Below are positions 16,642-24,843 of a stretch of DNA of 64,000 nucleotides, in pieces. This stretch comes from an uncultured Myxococcales bacterium (GTDB taxonomy: Bacteria; Myxococcota; Myxococcia; Myxococcales; Myxococcaceae). The notes under the pieces are model-generated. The model was not told the DNA's origin. It worked only from the letters and a program-made list of their open reading frames with translations, and searched no databases. Position 1 is the stretch's first letter, and each line of letters opens with the position of its first letter. The DNA lies in NCBI GenBank assembly GCA_937980205.1, contig CALJKW010000071.1, positions 37,342 through 101,341 of the forward strand, in the 5' to 3' direction. Both the position numbers and the translations under genes were made by a program.

Positions 16642-17112
16642 TCAGCATGAGCCGACGAGCAGCGCGGTGATGGCGACGAGGACCGCGGCGGACATCGCCA
16701 GCACCCAGCGCGGGGCACCAGACGGCGTTCGCACCTCGGTGGTCTGCGAGGCGACCGTGCGCAGCCGCTGCAGCTCGCCGCGCAGCGCCTGCAGCTCGGC
16801 GTCGCGCTGGGAGACCTTGTGGTCCCACTGCTCGCGCGTCTTGTCCGCCTGCTCCAGCCGCTGGCGCAGGAGGTCCCGGTCCTGCGTCACCTCGTCGAGC
16901 GCGGCCTGCAGCGCCTCGGTGCTCTGGCCCTCGAGCTCGTCGAGCCGCTCGTTGGCGGCCTTCAGCTCCGCCTGGGCGAGCTCGAGCTGCTGCTTGAGCA
17001 CGTCGCGGTCGGCGGCGACGCCCTCGAGCGCGTCGAGGCGCGTGGTCGCGCGCTTCAGCTCGGACTGGGCCGCTTCGAGGCGGTCGCGAAGCTCGCGGTC
17101 GGCGTCGCTCAC
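16642..17112 (-). CDS. Tail-anchored coiled-coil protein
   Basis: The 156-residue product starts at GTG, overlapping the upstream stop by four bases. Residues 1-115 are continuous heptad-repeat coiled coil (for example RDRLEAAQSELKRATTRLDA and KQQLELAQAELKAANERLDE). One hydrophobic segment follows at the very C-terminus (WVLAMSAAVLVAITALLVG), ending in Ser-Cys. No signal peptide is present, so it is probably tail-anchored in the inner membrane with the coiled coil in the cytoplasm. It is the last gene of the long minus-strand run that starts at 24751. No family name can be given. Confidence 0.75.
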   Translation of the reverse strand: MSDADRELRDRLEAAQSELKRATTRLDALEGVAADRDVLKQQLELAQAELKAANERLDELEGQSTEALQAALDEVTQDRDLLRQRLEQADKTREQWDHKVSQRDAELQALRGELQRLRTVASQTTEVRTPSGAPRWVLAMSAAVLVAITALLVGSC

Positions 17113-17366
17113 TGCGAGGCATCATGCCGCGTGGCCACACCTCGGTGCACCAGCACCGCGAGCGTGATGCTCCACAGCGTGTGGCCGACGAACCAGGCGA
17201 CGGCGACGCCGATGAAGCCGTACTCCAGGCCGCCGAGCGCCATCGCCACCGCCGTCGCCAGCAACGCGACGACGTTCAGCTTCAGCGCGAACGGAGTCAG
17301 CCGGCGCTTCGCGAACACGCGAAGCCCCGGAGCGTGGAACAGCAGCGCAGCGACGACGGGGTTCAC
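17109..17366 (-). CDS. Small membrane protein, 85 residues
   Basis: The start is GTG at 17366, overlapping the stop of the SRPBCC-like gene by four bases; its own stop overlaps the next start in the same way. The product has two or three hydrophobic segments (ALKLNVVALLATAVAMALGG and YGFIGVAVAWFVGHTLWSITLAVLVH), with His residues near the C-terminus (VHRGVATRHDASQ). I see no catalytic motif. The chain of 4-base overlaps with its neighbours is the main evidence that this short frame is translated. Confidence 0.65.
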   Translation of the reverse strand: MNPVVAALLFHAPGLRVFAKRRLTPFALKLNVVALLATAVAMALGGLEYGFIGVAVAWFVGHTLWSITLAVLVHRGVATRHDASQ

Positions 17367-18091
17367 GGCCCGGGCGCGGGCTCCTCGGGCGGCTTCGGCG
17401 GAGCCTCTTCCGCCTTCGGCGGCTCCGCGGGCGGTGCAGGCGCAGGCTCGGCCGGCTTCTCGACGGGCTTCTCCGGAGCCGCAGCCGGGGCCGGCGGCGG
17501 CGCTTCCACAGGCGCGGGCTGCTCCGGCGCCGGAGTCGGCACCGCGGGCGTCGGAGTCGGAGCGGGAAGCGCCTCCCCAGGCGGCGGAGCAGGCTTCTCC
17601 TCCGGCGGCGGCGTCAGCGCGGCGTCGTGCACCGGCGGCGCAGAGTGGGCGACGACGCCCTTCGACGCGGCGCGCTCCTCTGCGCGCTTCTTCAGCTCGA
17701 GCAGGCTCTGCTCGATGCGAGGCCCCAGGCGCAGGTCCATCGTCGCGCCGATGTACCGGCCGACGTAGCTGTGCCCGAGGTCCATCGTGTCGACCCAGGC
17801 GACGGCGGTGCGTGTGCCGTCGCGGGTGAAGTGCACGCGGCCGTCGACGACGTACCTGCCGCCCTCGAGCTCGAGCTTGTACTTGAGCCCCTTCACCGGG
17901 TCGTTCTCGGCGATGACGGGCGTGCCCCAGTCGGGCCACGCGGCGACGGCGGCGAGGTCCGGAGCGACGAGCTCCGGGGGAGCGTCGATGATGACGCGCC
18001 GGCCGATGACGACGTGCTTCGGCAGCACGAACCCCGCCAGCAGCACCGCGGCGACCAGCACGCCGCAGAGGATGGCGAGGCCCATCTTCAT
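17363..18091 (-). CDS. SRPBCC-like (polyketide cyclase/START-fold) membrane-anchored protein with Pro-rich tail
   Basis: The 242-residue protein has an N-terminal membrane anchor (GLAILCGVLVAAVLLAGFVL). A domain of about 120 residues follows with the pattern of the polyketide-cyclase/SRPBCC lipid-binding fold: VVIGRRVIIDAPPELVAPDL, then AAWPDWGTPVI and GHSYVGRYIGATMD. From about residue 150 the chain is a Pro/Ala/Glu-rich tail, low-complexity and probably extended through the periplasm. It overlaps the SDR gene upstream and the small membrane gene downstream by four bases each. The function is unknown; SRPBCC domains usually bind hydrophobic ligands. Confidence 0.7.
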   Translation of the reverse strand: MKMGLAILCGVLVAAVLLAGFVLPKHVVIGRRVIIDAPPELVAPDLAAVAAWPDWGTPVIAENDPVKGLKYKLELEGGRYVVDGRVHFTRDGTRTAVAWVDTMDLGHSYVGRYIGATMDLRLGPRIEQSLLELKKRAEERAASKGVVAHSAPPVHDAALTPPPEEKPAPPPGEALPAPTPTPAVPTPAPEQPAPVEAPPPAPAAAPEKPVEKPAEPAPAPPAEPPKAEEAPPKPPEEPAPGP

Positions 18092-18864
18092 TCGTAGGTG
18101 CCCGCCACGTTCTGATCGAGGTCAATCAAGGCGCCGGTCATCATCTCCGATTCGTCGCTCATCAGGTAGGCGACGAGCGCCGCCACGTCCTTCGGGTACA
18201 CGAGGCGGCCGAACGGCGCCTTCGCCTCCGCTCGGGCCAGCCAGTCGGCCGGAGACCCGTCGGTCTTCTGGACCGCCTCTTCGCCGGGCGAGTGCGACCA
18301 GCCGAGGTTGATGGCGTTCACGCGAATGCGGTCGCGGCGCACCGAGTTCGCCGCGTTGCGCGTCAGCGTGTTCAGCGCGCCCTTCGTCGTCGAGTACGGC
18401 GTCAGGAAGGGCTGCCCGCCGTGCGCTGACTGGCTCGAGATGCTCGCGATGCTGCCGCCGCGGCCGCCCTTCTTCATCAGCTTCACCCCGTCCTGCATCA
18501 GGAAGAATGGCGCGCGCACGTTGACGGCGAACAGGTGGTCGAAGACCTCGACCGTCGTGTTCTCGAGCGAGCCGCGGGTGGAGATGCCCGCGGCGTTCAC
18601 CAGGCCGTCGAGGCGGCCCCACCTGCGCTCGGCGGCGGGGACGATGGTGCGGACGTCGTCGATCTTCTCCAGGGTGGCGCGCACGAACACCGCCTGCGTG
18701 CCCTTCGCTTCGAGCGCCTTCACCACCTTGATGCCGCGCTCCTCGTTGCGGCCGGTGACGACGATGCCCTGCGCGCCGAGGTCGGCGAGCTTGAGCGCGC
18801 ACGCCTCACCCATGCCTTGCGTGGAACCGGTGACGACGTAGACGCGGCCTTCGAGTGAGCTCAT
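18088..18864 (-). CDS. Short-chain dehydrogenase/reductase
   Basis: The 258-residue protein has the classical SDR signatures: nucleotide-binding TGSTQGMG (residues 12-19), NAAG (about 89) and the Ser-Tyr-Lys triad in SISSQSAHGG (about 140) and YSTTKGAL (about 158). The C-terminus DEESEMMTGALIDLDQN-type ending is also typical, reading here SDESEMMTGALIDLDQN. It is cytoplasmic and NAD(P)-dependent; the substrate is unknown. It lies 33 bases after the solute-binding gene, and its stop overlaps the next gene by four bases. The start ATG at 18864 gives the standard N-terminus. Confidence 0.93.
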   Translation of the reverse strand: MSSLEGRVYVVTGSTQGMGEACALKLADLGAQGIVVTGRNEERGIKVVKALEAKGTQAVFVRATLEKIDDVRTIVPAAERRWGRLDGLVNAAGISTRGSLENTTVEVFDHLFAVNVRAPFFLMQDGVKLMKKGGRGGSIASISSQSAHGGQPFLTPYSTTKGALNTLTRNAANSVRRDRIRVNAINLGWSHSPGEEAVQKTDGSPADWLARAEAKAPFGRLVYPKDVAALVAYLMSDESEMMTGALIDLDQNVAGTYE

Positions 18865-18897
18865 GCGCGCGCCACTAGCTTGGCTTTGACACGCGAG

Positions 18898-20016
18898 TCA
18901 ATGCAGGCCGCGGACGTCGTTCTCCCAGCGCGCGAGCAGGCGCGAGCGCTCGGTCTTCTTGCCCCAGCGCTTCAGGTCGAACTCGATGAGCTTCGCCTGA
19001 GGGAGCGCCAGCGTCGCAGCGGGCGCCCGCGCGTTCTGGTTCGCGGGCCACTGAAACGAGTGCGCGCGCTCGGCGAGCTCCTGCCCTTCTTTCGAGAGCA
19101 CCCAGTCGACGAAGCGCTTCGCGGCGTCGGGGTGCCGCGCGCCGTGGATGATGGAGACGCAGCCGGTCTCGTAGCCGGTGCCCTCCTCCGGAGCCACGAG
19201 CTCGAGCGGGTAGCCGGCGAGCTTCTCGGTCATCGCGTCGTGGAGGAAGACGATGCCGATGCCGGTCTCTCCGCGGGCGGCGGCGCGGGCGGGAGCGGCC
19301 CCGCTGAGCGTGTACTGGTTCACGTTCGCGTCGAGGTTCGCGAGGAACTCGAACGCGCGCTCTTCCCCGAACAGCTGCACCCAGGTCGCGAGCAGCGTGT
19401 ACGCGGTGCCGGAGGAGACGGGGTTCGCGACCTGCACCTCTCCGCGCAGGTGCGGCGCCAGCAGGTCCTGCCACTTCGTCGGCTTCGCGAGCCCGCGCCT
19501 GTGCAGCCACTCGGTCGAGTACGTGAAGCCGAGCGCGCCGAGGTACACGCCGGTCGTGCGGCCGTTGCCCGCGGGGTCTTTCGCCCACTCGTGCAGCTCG
19601 TCGACGCGCGGTGAGCGGTACGGCTCGGTGAGCAGCGCCTCGGCCGCCTGCACGTGCGCGTCACCGGTGCCGCCGAACCAGACGTCGCCGCGCGGGTTGT
19701 GCCGCTCGGCGGTGACCTGCGCGAGCGTCTCGCCGGCGGACTTGCGCGTCATCGAGACGTTGATGCCCGTCTCGGCCGCGAACGTCTTCACGATGAGCTC
19801 GCACCACTCGAGCTGCACGCTGCAGTACACGGTGAGCTTCTGCGGCCTGGGGCCCTCGCGCGTGCAGGCGAGGAGGAGGAGGCTGATGAGTACGAGCCAC
19901 CGCCGTTCACCCTGAGCGAAGCAGCCCGAAGGGCTGCGGAGTCGAAGGGGGCCCGAAGCCGACGCGCGGCACGCTTCGACTCCGGCCTGCGGCCTCGGCT
20001 CAGCGTGAACGGTCAC
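18898..20016 (-). CDS. ABC transporter solute-binding lipoprotein (Fbp/Afu type), anomalous 5' end
   Basis: The conserved part is a periplasmic binding protein of the ferric-iron/phosphonate/sugar-phosphate cluster: KLTVYCSVQLEWCELIVKTF, DVWFGGTGDAHVQAAEALL, VANPVSSGTAYTLLATWVQL and a WVLSKEGQELA-type end. It follows a lipobox LLLAC (Cys near nucleotide 19860). This suggests that it serves the permease/ATPase at 8956-12050, which lacks a binding protein. No ATG, GTG or TTG lies in frame just upstream of the hydrophobic signal (RRWLVLISLLLLAC). The nearest in-frame start is GTG at 20016, which would translate the whole palindromic repeat at 19903-20012 as a roughly 37-residue leader. Either this happens or repeat insertion destroyed the start. 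I give the open frame, 372 residues. Confidence 0.75.
   Translation of the reverse strand: MTVHAEPRPQAGVEACRASASGPLRLRSPSGCFAQGERRWLVLISLLLLACTREGPRPQKLTVYCSVQLEWCELIVKTFAAETGINVSMTRKSAGETLAQVTAERHNPRGDVWFGGTGDAHVQAAEALLTEPYRSPRVDELHEWAKDPAGNGRTTGVYLGALGFTYSTEWLHRRGLAKPTKWQDLLAPHLRGEVQVANPVSSGTAYTLLATWVQLFGEERAFEFLANLDANVNQYTLSGAAPARAAARGETGIGIVFLHDAMTEKLAGYPLELVAPEEGTGYETGCVSIIHGARHPDAAKRFVDWVLSKEGQELAERAHSFQWPANQNARAPAATLALPQAKLIEFDLKRWGKKTERSRLLARWENDVRGLH
19903..20012. repeat. Dispersed palindromic repeat, copy 3 (full)
   Basis: The two arms CCGTTCACCCTGAGCG..GGAGTCGAAGG and CTTCGACTCCGG..CTCAGCGTGAACGG flank the centre CCGAAGCCGACGCGCGGCAC. The repeat fills the whole interval between the HAD-gene stop and the first hydrophobic codons of the solute-binding lipoprotein. 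The frame remains open through it on the minus strand. Confidence 0.8.
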
Positions 20017-20771
20017 AGAAATCGATCGAGCTCCAACAACGTCCTCACCGCCGGCACGCCCTGCTCTCCTCCGCCGCCATGGCGCCGCAGCCACACGCCG
20101 TGCGCGGCGCCGGCCTTCAAGAACGGCAGCACGTCGTTCGAGAGACTGTCCCCCACGACGAGCGTCGCGGCACGGTCGAGGCCGCGCAGCGCCTTCTCGT
20201 AGAAGTCGGGGTGCGGCTTCCCGATGGGGTCGCCCACGGTGATGTTCCCCTCGTGCATGCCGTGCGGCCGCAGCAGGTGCAGCCGGGCAATCTTCCGCTG
20301 CGCTGAGTCCTGTGGGTCGTACGTGAACGTCCGCTTCGCCTCGTCGAAACCCAAAAACCCGTCGCTGTTCGTGGCGAAGTGAATCGAGATGCCCCGGTCG
20401 AGACATGCGCGCGCGATGGTGGCGGCGTCCTCGTACACCACCGTCTCGTCGGTGATGGCCTTCCAGTACGCGGCGGCCTCGCGCTCGATGTCGGCCTTGC
20501 GCGGCGTGACGCCGACGTCCTCGTAGCAGATGGCCACCAGCGTCTCGCGCGACCACTGCTTCACCTCGGTGAGCTCGCGCTGCCACGCCTCGATGCGCTT
20601 GCGCAGCGGCGGATACGCCGGCGGGTTCTCGCCGCGCAGGTGGGAGATGAGCGTCTCGTAGTGCGTCTTCAGCAGCGGGCCGATGCGCGGGTCCAGCGCG
20701 CGCAGCGCGGCGACGACGGCGGCGTCCGTGTCGACCATCACGTCGTCGACGTCGAAGACGACGTGCTTCAC
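20013..20771 (-). CDS. HAD-family phosphatase
   Basis: The 252-residue protein shows the haloacid-dehalogenase-superfamily motifs: motif I VFDVDDVMVDT at residues 5-15 (nucleophile Asp), motif II FATNSD (about 148), motif III Lys in PIGKPHPDFYEKAL (about 200) and motif IV VVGDSLSNDVLPF (about 222). Class members of this cap type hydrolyse small phosphate esters such as phosphoglycolate or sugar phosphates. GTG start at 20771 overlaps the kinase stop (GTGA), and the stop at 20013 is followed directly by repeat copy 3. A sugar-phosphate role would fit the downstream binding protein, but that is an inference. Confidence 0.88.
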   Translation of the reverse strand: MKHVVFDVDDVMVDTDAAVVAALRALDPRIGPLLKTHYETLISHLRGENPPAYPPLRKRIEAWQRELTEVKQWSRETLVAICYEDVGVTPRKADIEREAAAYWKAITDETVVYEDAATIARACLDRGISIHFATNSDGFLGFDEAKRTFTYDPQDSAQRKIARLHLLRPHGMHEGNITVGDPIGKPHPDFYEKALRGLDRAATLVVGDSLSNDVLPFLKAGAAHGVWLRRHGGGGEQGVPAVRTLLELDRFL

Positions 20772-22372
20772 CGTTTGAGGAATGTGCTCTCCCAGATGTC
20801 GAGCTGCTTCTGAACCTCGACGCGCTCCTCGGGCGTGTGGCTCGTCACCAGCCCGACCTTGATCTTCTTGAGCAGCACCATCGCCGCCGGGTCCGGCTCT
20901 TCGCCCGGCTCGGCGCTCTTCTTCAGCCGCGTCTCGAGCTTCGCGATGCGATTCGACAGCGCGTCGAGCGTCGCCGTCTCCGCCGGAGACGACTTCGGCT
21001 TCGGCTTCGGCTTCGGCGCCACCTTGTCCGGCTGAGCGGGCGGCGGAGGCTCGACGTGGGTCGGGTCCGGCGGCGGCTGCACGACCGCGACCGGGGCCTG
21101 CGGCGGCTCTTCCGGCAGCGGCGCCACCGGAGGCGGCTGCACCTTCGGCGGCGGCGCCACCACGACCGGGTCCGGCTTCGGCTCGCGACCGGCGAGGAAC
21201 ACTGCGAGGCCCAGCACGAGCGCGCCGGCAGCTCCCGCGGCGACGAGCAGCGGCAGCTTCGAGCTGCGCGCCGGAGAGAGCTCGGGGATGGACCGCGGCG
21301 TCGCGAGCGGAGGCGCCACCGCGGCCTTCGGCAGCGGCACGCCGATGCGCGTCGCGCTGTTCATCAGCTCCTTCTGAATGCGCTTGAGCTCGCTGCGGAC
21401 CTTCTCGGTCGGGGCCAGCCGGTCGGTCGCCTTCTTCGACATCAGCGACAGCACGAGCCGGTCGATCGACTCGGGAATCCCGTTCACCACCGACGACGGC
21501 GCCGGAGGCTCGGCCTGCACGTGCTTGATCAGCACGTCCATCGGCGTCGCGCCCTTGAACGGAATCGTCCCGGTCACCATCTCGAACAGCATCACGCCGA
21601 GCGCATAGAGGTCCGACCGCGGGGAGACCTCGGCGCCGCGCGCCTGCTCCGGGCTCATGTAGTCGGGCGTGCCGGTCACCATCATCGCGCTCGTCTGCGC
21701 CGACTGACCGTCGAACGACTGCTTCGCGAGGCCGAAGTCGAGGAGCTTCAGGTACCGCGTGCCGTCGCTCTGCTTCACCAGGAAGACGTTCGACGGCTTC
21801 AGGTCGCGGTGGATGATTCCCGCGGCGTGCGCGGCCTGCAGCGGCGCGGCGATGTCGAGCAGCAGGTCGACGGCCTCGAGCGGCGGCAGCGGCGCGCGCT
21901 CCTTGAGGTACTTGTCGAGGGGAACCCCGTCGAGGAACTCCATCACGATGTACGGGCGGCCGTCGGCGAGCTCGCCCATCGTGAACACGTCGATGATGTT
22001 GCGGTGGCCGATCGCGGTGACGGCGCGTGCCTCGGAGAGGAAGCGCTTCACCAGCAGCGCGTCGCCGGACACCTCGCGGCGCAGCACCTTGATCGCGACG
22101 TTCTTCTGAATCACCGGCTGCAGGCCGCGGTACACGATGCCCATGCCGCCTTCGCCGACGACCTGCTGCACCTCGTAGTCGCCGAGGCGCTGGCCCAAGA
22201 GCGCGTCGCGCATCGGCGTCGGCAGCGTCACCTCGCTGGCCATCGACGCGCTGGTGAAGATGGTGCTCCCGTCCCTGGGGCAGGGCGTGCCGTCCAGCGG
22301 CTGCGGATCTCCGCAGACGGCGCACACCTTGCGATTCGCGATGAGGGTGGGAGCTTCCACGCGACGATTCAA
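20768..22372 (-). CDS. Membrane Ser/Thr protein kinase with N-terminal zinc ribbon
   Basis: The product has about 534 residues. An N-terminal Cys cluster CAVCGDPQPLDGTPC (about 18-32) looks like a zinc ribbon. The Hanks-type kinase domain spans about 60-330: GEGGMGIVYRG, catalytic Lys in VAIKVL, IIHRDLKPSNVFL, LLDFGLAK and GTPDYMSPEQARG. A membrane segment (LPLLVAAGAAGALVLGLAVF, about 375-395) is followed by a Pro-rich linker and a short C-terminal helical domain ending FLKR. The frame opens with TTG at 22372; GTG at 22360 is an alternative start. It is 10 bases after the Cys-rich lipoprotein gene and overlaps the HAD gene. Catalytic residues are complete, so it should be active. Confidence 0.92.
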   Translation of the reverse strand: MNRRVEAPTLIANRKVCAVCGDPQPLDGTPCPRDGSTIFTSASMASEVTLPTPMRDALLGQRLGDYEVQQVVGEGGMGIVYRGLQPVIQKNVAIKVLRREVSGDALLVKRFLSEARAVTAIGHRNIIDVFTMGELADGRPYIVMEFLDGVPLDKYLKERAPLPPLEAVDLLLDIAAPLQAAHAAGIIHRDLKPSNVFLVKQSDGTRYLKLLDFGLAKQSFDGQSAQTSAMMVTGTPDYMSPEQARGAEVSPRSDLYALGVMLFEMVTGTIPFKGATPMDVLIKHVQAEPPAPSSVVNGIPESIDRLVLSLMSKKATDRLAPTEKVRSELKRIQKELMNSATRIGVPLPKAAVAPPLATPRSIPELSPARSSKLPLLVAAGAAGALVLGLAVFLAGREPKPDPVVVAPPPKVQPPPVAPLPEEPPQAPVAVVQPPPDPTHVEPPPPAQPDKVAPKPKPKPKSSPAETATLDALSNRIAKLETRLKKSAEPGEEPDPAAMVLLKKIKVGLVTSHTPEERVEVQKQLDIWESTFLKR

Positions 22373-22382
22373 GAAGGCCGAC

Positions 22383-23555
22383 TCACGGGGGTTCGCACGC
22401 GTACCAGGTGGCCGTACCGACCGGAACCGCGCTGCAGCTCCAGCCCGACGGACACCGCGCAGGCTCCGGCTGCAGCTGCGTGTTCATGCACAGCGACGTG
22501 CAGTAGTTCACGCCGCCGGTGTCCGGCGTCGCGCACGTCTGCGAGTGGCAGTCGTTCATGCCGCTGCCGTTGATGGTGCACGTGCCGCCGACGGGCTGGC
22601 ACACGCTGATGGTCGTCATCGTCCCGGTGCCGTCGTCGTCGAGCCCGCACGCCCAGCCCGTCGGGCAGTCGGCGCTCGAGCGGCACACGCTCGTGCACAC
22701 GCCGTCGAACGGAGACACCGACTTCCGCTCGCAGAAGTTGCTGATGCAGCCCGAGCTCGCGTTGCAGGTGGCGCCCGCCGGAATGCAGATGCGGCCGTTC
22801 ACTCCGACCGACGGAGAGCAGGTGAAGTTGCCCGTGGTCGGGCACGCGCGCGTCGAGTCGCACGGCGTGGCGCAGACGCCGTTGCTGCCGCCGACGCAGA
22901 TGCCCGCGACGCAGTTCGCCGGCGAGCCGCTGCAAGACCTGCCCGAGTCCGACGGCGCGCACAGCTTCGTACCGCCGACGAAGAGGCACGCCCACCCCGG
23001 CATGCACGCCGACTCGTTGCTGCACGGGATGGTGCACACGCCCTGCGCCGAGCCGGTGAGGCCGAGGCACAGCGTGCTCTGACACTGGCTGGCCGCAGTG
23101 CAGAGATCGCCGTACATGCCGGTGCCGGTGCCGCCGCCGGCTCCGCCTCCGGCCGAACCTCCAGCGGACCCGCCGGCGCTGCCTCCCGCCGAGCCACCGG
23201 CGGCGCCTCCCGCGGCACCTCCGGCGCTTCCGCCGGCAGCGCCACCACCGGCAGCGCCTCCTGAACCGCCACCGGCTGCGCCGCCCGCCATGCCTCCACC
23301 CGACGCGCCTCCGGCGGTCCCGGTTCCGCCGCCGCTCGAGCCGCCCGCGCCGCCGCCGTTCACGACGAGCACGCACTGGCCCTGCACGCAGGAGCCGAGG
23401 CCCTCGCAGTCGCGGTCGACGCGGCAGATGAGGGTGCACATCCCGCCCTTGCACCGCTCGGTCTCGGGGCAGTCGCTTTGAAGCTCGCAGGGCTTGCCGC
23501 CGGGACACGCGAGCAGCAGCAGGACGGTGCTGAGAAAGAGGAGTGCGCGGATCAA
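22383..23555 (-). CDS. Cys-rich lipoprotein with long Gly/Ala/Ser linker
   Basis: The 390-residue product starts with a lipoprotein signal (IRALLFLSTVLLLLAC). A first Cys-rich module (CELQSDCPETERCKGGMC) is followed by about 75 residues of almost pure Gly/Ala/Ser (about residues 68-145). Then come several modules of about 40 residues with spaced Cys, such as CTAASQCQSTLCLG, CSNESACMPGWACL and CRSSADCPTGWACG. Such tandem six-Cys modules behind a flexible linker are common in myxobacterial surface lipoproteins and are probably disulphide-bonded outside the cell. The function is unknown. It is close to the upstream MBL-fold gene (23 bases) and to the kinase gene downstream. A second, unlinked example is at 42760-43770. 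Confidence 0.82.
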   Translation of the reverse strand: MIRALLFLSTVLLLLACPGGKPCELQSDCPETERCKGGMCTLICRVDRDCEGLGSCVQGQCVLVVNGGGAGGSSGGGTGTAGGASGGGMAGGAAGGGSGGAAGGGAAGGSAGGAAGGAAGGSAGGSAGGSAGGSAGGGAGGGTGTGMYGDLCTAASQCQSTLCLGLTGSAQGVCTIPCSNESACMPGWACLFVGGTKLCAPSDSGRSCSGSPANCVAGICVGGSNGVCATPCDSTRACPTTGNFTCSPSVGVNGRICIPAGATCNASSGCISNFCERKSVSPFDGVCTSVCRSSADCPTGWACGLDDDGTGTMTTISVCQPVGGTCTINGSGMNDCHSQTCATPDTGGVNYCTSLCMNTQLQPEPARCPSGWSCSAVPVGTATWYACEPP

Positions 23556-23578
23556 ACTCGCGCAGCCTAGCTTAGGCC

Positions 23579-24751
23579 TTACCGGCGGGTCGAAACCCTG
23601 AACACGTCACCGGGCATCGGCCGCAGCACCCGCTCCGAGAGCGCGACGCCGTTGCGCTCGAGCGGCGCGCCGTCGCCGCCGGGCAGCGCGGCCCTCGCGC
23701 GCGACTCCCACTGCTGCATGTCGGTGAAGGGAATCGGCGAGGGCGTATGGTCGACCGAGCGGAAGAAGTCCTCCCAGTGCCCTCCGAGCGCGAAGCGCGG
23801 AGCCATCGCCGTCAGCGTCGCCGTCGGCTCGTTCGCCACGTTCTGGTAGCTGCCGACGCAGAGCAGCGCGACGTCGACGCGCTTCTCGTCGAGCAGCTCC
23901 GGGGGCACCAGCCCCATCGGGTCCTTTCCCGGGCTGTCCTGGTAGTAGACGCGCAGCGACGGCAGGCCGGTCACCGGGTCGAGAAAGTCGACGAGGTAGG
24001 AGAGCGTCATGCCCTCTCTCCACCCGTCGGCCCGCGACGGCAGCTCGCACTGCGGCGTCTCGACGCTGCCGGGAGCGAAGTGCACCGGCCCGAACTGATC
24101 CGGGTGGTCCGAGCACATCGCCATGAAGCGGATGTTGCTGTCCGGCACGCGCACCCACGTGCCCTCGAGCGGCACGCCGTCCGGCTTGAGCGAAGGGCAG
24201 TTGCGGTAGTCGACGAACCGCTCCAGCGCCACCACGCGCTCGTCCTCCAGCGTCACCGCGCGCGGGCCGGCAGGAGCACAGCCCGGCGGCCGCGACGGCG
24301 ACAGCGCCGCGAGCAGGTTCTTCATCGACTGGTTGCCGTACAGCACCGCCCGGTCCGCGTTGAGCTGCGCCGCGGGTGCGTCGATGAGGTGGTCGTAGTG
24401 CGCGTGCCCCACCAGCACCGCTTTGAGCCCGGCGACGCGCGAGCGCGGAAAGCGCGCGGAGATGGCCACCACGTCGGAGCGCACCTCTTTCCCCGTGTTC
24501 ACGTCGAGCAGCGACGGCCGCGTGAACAGCGGGGGCGTCATCACCTGCTCGTCGCCGCGCGTGAGGAGGAAGCCGCCGACGCCGAGGAACTCGATGGTCA
24601 GCGGCTCGGGCGTCGCTTGCGGGGCAGCGAGGCGCTCGGCAGACGCGGGAGCCAGCCACGCCGTCCGCTCCACCTCGCCCGGCGTGAACGGCTCGGGCGA
24701 GGGCTCGCCAGAACACGCGACACAGAGCATGATGGCGAGCGTCGTCCGCAT
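23579..24751 (-). CDS. MBL-fold hydrolase lipoprotein
   Basis: The 390-residue protein starts at ATG 24751 (MRTTLAIMLCVACSGEPS, lipobox CVAC). The metallo-beta-lactamase-fold motif VGHAHYDHLIDAP (about residue 120) supplies the HxHxDH metal ligands, with later His in ALGGHWEDFF and an early EFLGVGGFLL strand. This resembles the UlaG/NAPE-PLD-like subgroup, whose members cleave phosphoesters or lactones. As an exported lipoprotein it would act in the periplasm or at the surface. It is the first gene of the long minus-strand run and is divergent from the histidine-phosphatase lipoprotein at 24844, so promoters should lie within 24752-24843. Confidence 0.88.
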   Translation of the reverse strand: MRTTLAIMLCVACSGEPSPEPFTPGEVERTAWLAPASAERLAAPQATPEPLTIEFLGVGGFLLTRGDEQVMTPPLFTRPSLLDVNTGKEVRSDVVAISARFPRSRVAGLKAVLVGHAHYDHLIDAPAAQLNADRAVLYGNQSMKNLLAALSPSRPPGCAPAGPRAVTLEDERVVALERFVDYRNCPSLKPDGVPLEGTWVRVPDSNIRFMAMCSDHPDQFGPVHFAPGSVETPQCELPSRADGWREGMTLSYLVDFLDPVTGLPSLRVYYQDSPGKDPMGLVPPELLDEKRVDVALLCVGSYQNVANEPTATLTAMAPRFALGGHWEDFFRSVDHTPSPIPFTDMQQWESRARAALPGGDGAPLERNGVALSERVLRPMPGDVFRVSTRR

Positions 24752-24843
24752 TTTCGACTGCACAATCAACGCGGCCGATTCCAGAGTCAAGCCTGGCCGA
24801 CTTGGCTCCCGACCAACGGATGTCTGTGCTACCCATGCCGACC

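Noticed and set aside
23100..23350. Periodic GGC/GCC-rich repeats that could suggest a CRISPR-like or minisatellite array
   Set aside because: The period is a few codons and the frame encodes a Gly/Ala/Ser linker of a lipoprotein; there are no spacers of constant length.
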